Source: Verrucomicrobiota bacterium (GTDB lineage Bacteria > Verrucomicrobiota > Verrucomicrobiia > Limisphaerales > JADLHS01). From it: a DNA stretch of 43,622 nucleotides. Numbering within the stretch: the first letter of the stretch is position 1; each line of letters opens with the position of its first letter. The stretch spans positions 1 to 43,622 of the forward strand of contig JABFSR010000166.1 of the NCBI GenBank assembly GCA_013140495.1, written 5' to 3'. Below the pieces are notes generated by a model, which saw only the letters and a list, made by a program, of their open reading frames with translations, was not told the DNA's origin and searched no databases. Shown piece by piece: positions 41,201 through 43,622 of this stretch. Made by a program: the position numbers and the translations under genes.

Positions 41201-41704
41201 AGCGACAAGTTTGAGGATTACGATCTCGTGATCGGCCTTTACAAACCCGGAGCCGCGGCACTCCAATTGCAAGGCAACGCTGACCGACATGGCCGCATCC
41301 AAATCGCCAAACTCCAACTCAAGAAGCAAAACGGGGAGTTGACGTCCGTCACCGCTGATCCGGCTGACATTTCACCAGCCGACAGCACGGAAGATTTCAC
41401 GGCCCATACAAATCCGCCCGGCACCTGGCTGGATTTCGGCAAAGTCGCCACGGACGGCTCGCTCAAGATCAATCGCGAAGCCAACCGTTTGGTAATCTTC
41501 CCGTATCCACGAGACAAATCATTTCGCGCCTCCCTCGATCTCAAAGCCATCGCTCCCGCCGCCAAGCGGTCGAAGATTCAGGTTCGCGCGCTCGCTCCGG
41601 AAACCCAGCGTGATCTCGGCCCGGTTGATTTCAAACTGGAGGGCAGACGGCTGCTCCTCAGCTTCGCCACACCCGGCGCGGGCCGTTACGTAGTAACATG
41701 GTAG
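38207..41704 (+). CDS. Putative secreted TIM-barrel glycoside hydrolase (GH101/DUF5696-like)
   Basis: The ATG at 38207 gives 1165 residues. A hydrophobic segment at about 31-46 is a likely signal anchor or signal peptide. An N-terminal beta sandwich (to about 245) with VKLRLQVEPGPKNNPSWDWS precedes a supersandwich-like part, then a catalytic barrel at about 490-760. The barrel shows LGVDHLVIIQHAWQHYGYDV, YLWALHENYIDLYPDAPSYD, Asp648 in AAYLDVHTC and Glu696 in PLFGEGANHFYWAG. This order of a strand-end Asp and a later Glu recalls GH101 endo-alpha-N-acetylgalactosaminidases and DUF5696 proteins. C-terminal beta domains follow. Family and catalytic residues are inference. The GH78 gene follows directly. 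Confidence 0.68.
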   Translation: MKSENNLHTPFKSLARVRAKIWQFHATLVLTRVATVVLLCLDSRGAMSVGGTTNLVVPLPVGETALTDIGLYQVWWQSYGSKPELMPVSWVGHADERTGVSYKPWGRVFGKQALLIHSPWRVPPGRTWAEYELALPRVMPIKLSFAIVMGPDAGVPDKSDGSTFSCYLTADGAERELMREHQATDKWKQFDFDLSQHAGKTVKLRLQVEPGPKNNPSWDWSFFGDAKLTVGTGQNGRDKWLKQLTGTRAYAATSKASLLALSNSASNGVVPSNLLPCSNKLERTADGWRFSYVGADGPLTFTFKAVTGTLDDFTAQLGKGRQFLPAMGGGATVARKRENRTEEIPARGGRAAEVRREGDTLNVVWDYDLPDQPLRIAWSYRMQGKALVVSARCDQPIISRFSLGNAAAPLRRTLNVPYLPGVVNYLPVEGTFVCRYLDWTQSHASECPQGEAAYYLTTASNRNALVETGYIAVSPDVGEVLPNIPHPASSFLGVLGPRIMLDIWGHSEGSYAGDARKLRELKDLGVDHLVIIQHAWQHYGYDVKLPDHMPANADLGGDDGMKLFGKAANECGYLWALHENYIDLYPDAPSYDAAARVLQADGSPSLGWLNEGTKVQAFGIKATRMIGFAKQNSPEAHARYGTTAAYLDVHTCVPPWNQLDHDTAQPQAAMLSLRVQREPELFQFERDTHGGPLFGEGANHFYWAGRCDGVEAQVIGGEDHTPFLDLDLLKLHPQMVNHGMGYYERWYRRGYGLAWGVDAGSPRSLDQYRAQEIAYGHAGFIGNPLPDRVQYVWREHNLMYPIQRLYGTARPVEILYQVQGRYVTGSAALVAGDTSRQRIRYDSGLTLWVNWNAEPWKVEAKSPRQYTLPQWGFLALGPDTEASTALHNGKLGDYAECPEFVFADARTHFDPVDGRAPKAIEPRLREFRHLGGNRVSITYEWIVNDTLDKDFTCYVHAVNKRAATGQHIVFQQDHALPRPTSQWRKGDVIVDGPYEFSVSDKFEDYDLVIGLYKPGAAALQLQGNADRHGRIQIAKLQLKKQNGELTSVTADPADISPADSTEDFTAHTNPPGTWLDFGKVATDGSLKINREANRLVIFPYPRDKSFRASLDLKAIAPAAKRSKIQVRALAPETQRDLGPVDFKLEGRRLLLSFATPGAGRYVVTW

Positions 41705-41716
41705 TCCATATCCAAA

Positions 41717-43622
41717 ATGATTAACATGAACCGCCGAGATTTCATCAAGGCATCTGTCGTGACGGGTGCCGCTGGCATGCTCTCCCCTCCCCAAGGCCTC
41801 GCTGCCGAAGCGGGTAAAATGTTCCGGGCATCAACCGCGCCACCCGATGTGAAGCAGAAGCTGCCAGAGCTTCAGCCTGCACGCTGGCTCTGGTATCCCA
41901 GCGAACGCTGTCTTCCGAACACGTTCGTTTTATTCCTCCGCAAACTGAAGTTGGCGGCCAAGCCCCGCCGCGCCACCGGATGGATCGCCGCAGACAGCCG
42001 CTACCAACTCGACGTGAATGGCCGGCGCATCCAATGGGGACCAGCACCTGCCGATCCGCGCTGGCCTGAGGCGGATCCGCTCGACCTCACCGCTGCACTG
42101 GACGCGGGCGAAAACATCCTTGGCGCCACCGTTCTCTTTTATGGTCAGGGCGACGGCACCTGGCCCATCGGCAAACCGGGATTTCTCTTCTGGCTCGAGA
42201 TCGAACATTCTGACGGACGGTTGGAGAAAATAGTTTCCGACACCGCCTGGCGGGCCTGCATCGCCCGCGCGTGGACGCCCGGCCATTACAAGCGCTGGTA
42301 TCTGCGCGCCCTGCAGGAGGAGTTCGACGCACGGCTTTACCCACATGGTTGGACGACCACGCAGTTCACACCGGACGCCAACTGGCTTCCGGCGATGGAA
42401 CTCGTTGGTTCGCCCAACAGACCAGCCCTCAGCACCAACTTCACGGAATACCAACTCGATATCGGAAAGGGACCGGCAAACACCGAATTGCGTCCGCGCA
42501 GCATCCCGATGCTCCACGAGTCATCCATCCTTGTCGAGCGCCTCACGGAATCGCACTGGTTGGAATGGCTCCGCCCGCCTCAGGAATATTTTGAGTGCCG
42601 CGCGCCCAACGCCTTCACGGTCGTGCGCGAAAGTTGCGCAATGCAGGTGCGATCGAAATCCGGTCAGACGGGTGCAGCATGGCAGGTGAATCTGGATGGT
42701 CGGCGCGGGGCGGTGCTGACGTTTGAATTCATCGAGCAAGTCGTCGGCTGGCCGGGCTTCACCATCGAAGCGCCTGCGGGCACGATCGTGGAATTGCTCG
42801 TCCACGAGGGTCACCAGCCTGGAGGACCTGCGCTCATCAACTCCCACTTTGACTCATGGTCGCGATTCATCTGTCGGGAAGGCATAAATCGTTTTGAGAC
42901 TTTCGACTTCGAGAGCCTCCGCTGGCTGCAACTTCATGTTCACGATGCGCGAGGCCCAATCACCATCAGTGACGTGGGTGTGCGCCGCCGGATTTTTCCG
43001 TGGCCGAACAAACCGGAAATTCGCGTCGGCGAACCGGCGCTCCAGCGGCTCATGGATGCGGCGGTCAACACGCTTCACAACTGCGCACAGGAAACGCTCG
43101 TGGATGGCATGGCCCGTGAACGGCAGCAATACAGCGGTGACGGCGGTCACCAGACACACGCCATCTACCTCGCTTTCGGCGAGACAACCTTGCCCGCGCG
43201 TTACCTCACAACATTCAGTCAGGGGATGACAAAGGATGGATTCTTTCTGGACTGTTGGCCGGCTTACGACCGTCTCGCCCGGCTGGTTGAACGGCAGCTC
43301 GATCTCAGCAGTTGGGGGCCGATTCTCGACCACGGCGTCGGGTTCAACTTCGATTGCTGGCATCACTACCTTTACACCGGCGACCTGGACGCTTTGCGCG
43401 AACCCTATCCGCGCCTGCTACGCTTCGCTGAATACTTGCGGATGCTGGCAGAACGCGACGGTTTGCTGCCGGTCGAGGATCTAGGCATTCCATCGGTATG
43501 GATTGATCACAATGCTTACAAACTTCAACGCCACAAACAGTGTGCCTTCAATCTATATGCGGCCGCGATGTTCCAACACGCGCTCGCGCCACTCGCTCGT
43601 GCCGTTGCCGATGCACCCAACG
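41717..43622 (+). CDS. GH78 alpha-L-rhamnosidase, 5' part
   Basis: The gene runs off the window end; 635 residues are visible. It starts MINMNRRDFIKASVVTGAAG, a twin-arginine signal, so the folded enzyme is probably exported by Tat. A second ATG at 41726 is an equal start. A galactose-binding-like beta domain at about 55-180 (RATGWIAADSRYQLDVNGRR) and a further beta domain precede the helical barrel. The acidic cluster Asp463, Glu468 and Asp475 in VDGMARERQQYSGDGG has the same spacing (5 and 7) as the catalytic region of Bacillus RhaB. The enzyme would remove terminal alpha-L-rhamnose from glycans such as rhamnogalacturonan. Confidence 0.88.
   Translation, partial: MINMNRRDFIKASVVTGAAGMLSPPQGLAAEAGKMFRASTAPPDVKQKLPELQPARWLWYPSERCLPNTFVLFLRKLKLAAKPRRATGWIAADSRYQLDVNGRRIQWGPAPADPRWPEADPLDLTAALDAGENILGATVLFYGQGDGTWPIGKPGFLFWLEIEHSDGRLEKIVSDTAWRACIARAWTPGHYKRWYLRALQEEFDARLYPHGWTTTQFTPDANWLPAMELVGSPNRPALSTNFTEYQLDIGKGPANTELRPRSIPMLHESSILVERLTESHWLEWLRPPQEYFECRAPNAFTVVRESCAMQVRSKSGQTGAAWQVNLDGRRGAVLTFEFIEQVVGWPGFTIEAPAGTIVELLVHEGHQPGGPALINSHFDSWSRFICREGINRFETFDFESLRWLQLHVHDARGPITISDVGVRRRIFPWPNKPEIRVGEPALQRLMDAAVNTLHNCAQETLVDGMARERQQYSGDGGHQTHAIYLAFGETTLPARYLTTFSQGMTKDGFFLDCWPAYDRLARLVERQLDLSSWGPILDHGVGFNFDCWHHYLYTGDLDALREPYPRLLRFAEYLRMLAERDGLLPVEDLGIPSVWIDHNAYKLQRHKQCAFNLYAAAMFQHALAPLARAVADAPN

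Noticed and set aside
39893..41329. Minus-strand open frame of 478 codons opposite the putative glycosidase
   Set aside because: It mirrors the codon pattern of the plus-strand gene and has no start signal, domain or hydrophobic pattern of its own.
1..43622. CRISPR arrays, tRNA or rRNA genes, prophage or transposase genes
   Set aside because: Looked for and not seen: no regularly spaced long direct repeats, no tRNA-like cloverleaf with a TTCRANY loop that I could find, and no phage or transposase protein. A tRNA scan would be decisive.

Overview
The window reads as chromosome from a heterotrophic, Gram-negative PVC-superphylum bacterium, most likely a verrucomicrobium of the Pedosphaera/Limisphaerales kind. 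This is inferred from gene content, not from a marker-gene comparison. The signs are two very large secreted proteins with a PVC-type beta-propeller, HEAT-like region and C-terminal CxxCH haem site, a DUF1080 (3-keto-disaccharide hydrolase) domain, two ThuA domains, a secreted protein with a typical verrucomicrobial C-terminal beta domain, many glycosidases, and intergenic spaces full of palindromic repeats.

Layout. 1-1565 (+): 3' end of lepA, a large inverted-repeat intergenic region, then lepB. 1674-4421 (-): glgA and serS, with a promoter that puts the serS transcript start on its GTG codon. 4500-15154 (-): a sugar-uptake and L-arabinose region. From upstream to downstream it holds a GH127 beta-L-arabinofuranosidase, araB, an unrelated nuclease-like gene, araD, a lipoprotein mutarotase, a Rbs/Ara-type ABC transporter (binding protein, ATPase, permease) and a tiny membrane ORF. 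No araA is present. A 43-bp near-duplicate sequence lies just upstream of both the GH127 gene and araB. 15412-18116 (+): comF, accD and a secreted ThuA protein. 18143-21188 (-): galK, a pterin dehydratase, and a three-gene GYF/DUF2752/small-membrane-protein cluster. 21451-25928 (+): a 583-residue protein I do not recognise, 511 bp without a convincing gene, a small membrane protein and a D-aminoacylase. 25997-26857 (-): a CvfB-like S1 protein.

27012-43622 (+) is an accessory carbohydrate and C1 region. It holds an unknown membrane protein, a secreted beta-rich protein, a homocysteine methyltransferase next to an MtaA/UroD-like methyltransferase, two giant sugar-domain/propeller/cytochrome c proteins, a candidate GH101/DUF5696-like TIM-barrel glycosidase, and a GH78 alpha-L-rhamnosidase cut by the window end.

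How it may work together (inference). GH127, GH78 and the GH101-like enzyme would release arabinose, rhamnose and other sugars from plant or microbial glycans. The ABC system and AraB/AraD would take in and process pentose. The two haem c proteins look like secreted or periplasmic sugar oxidation modules joined to domains linked to 3-keto-sugar chemistry. The methyltransferase pair could move methyl groups from a methylated substrate through a corrinoid protein (not in this window) to homocysteine.

The strongest leads are the paired propeller-cytochrome proteins with exchanged sugar domains, the two-gene methyl-transfer unit, the duplicated element in front of the arabinose genes, and an orphan Cas4/RecB-like nuclease candidate inside the arabinose cluster.
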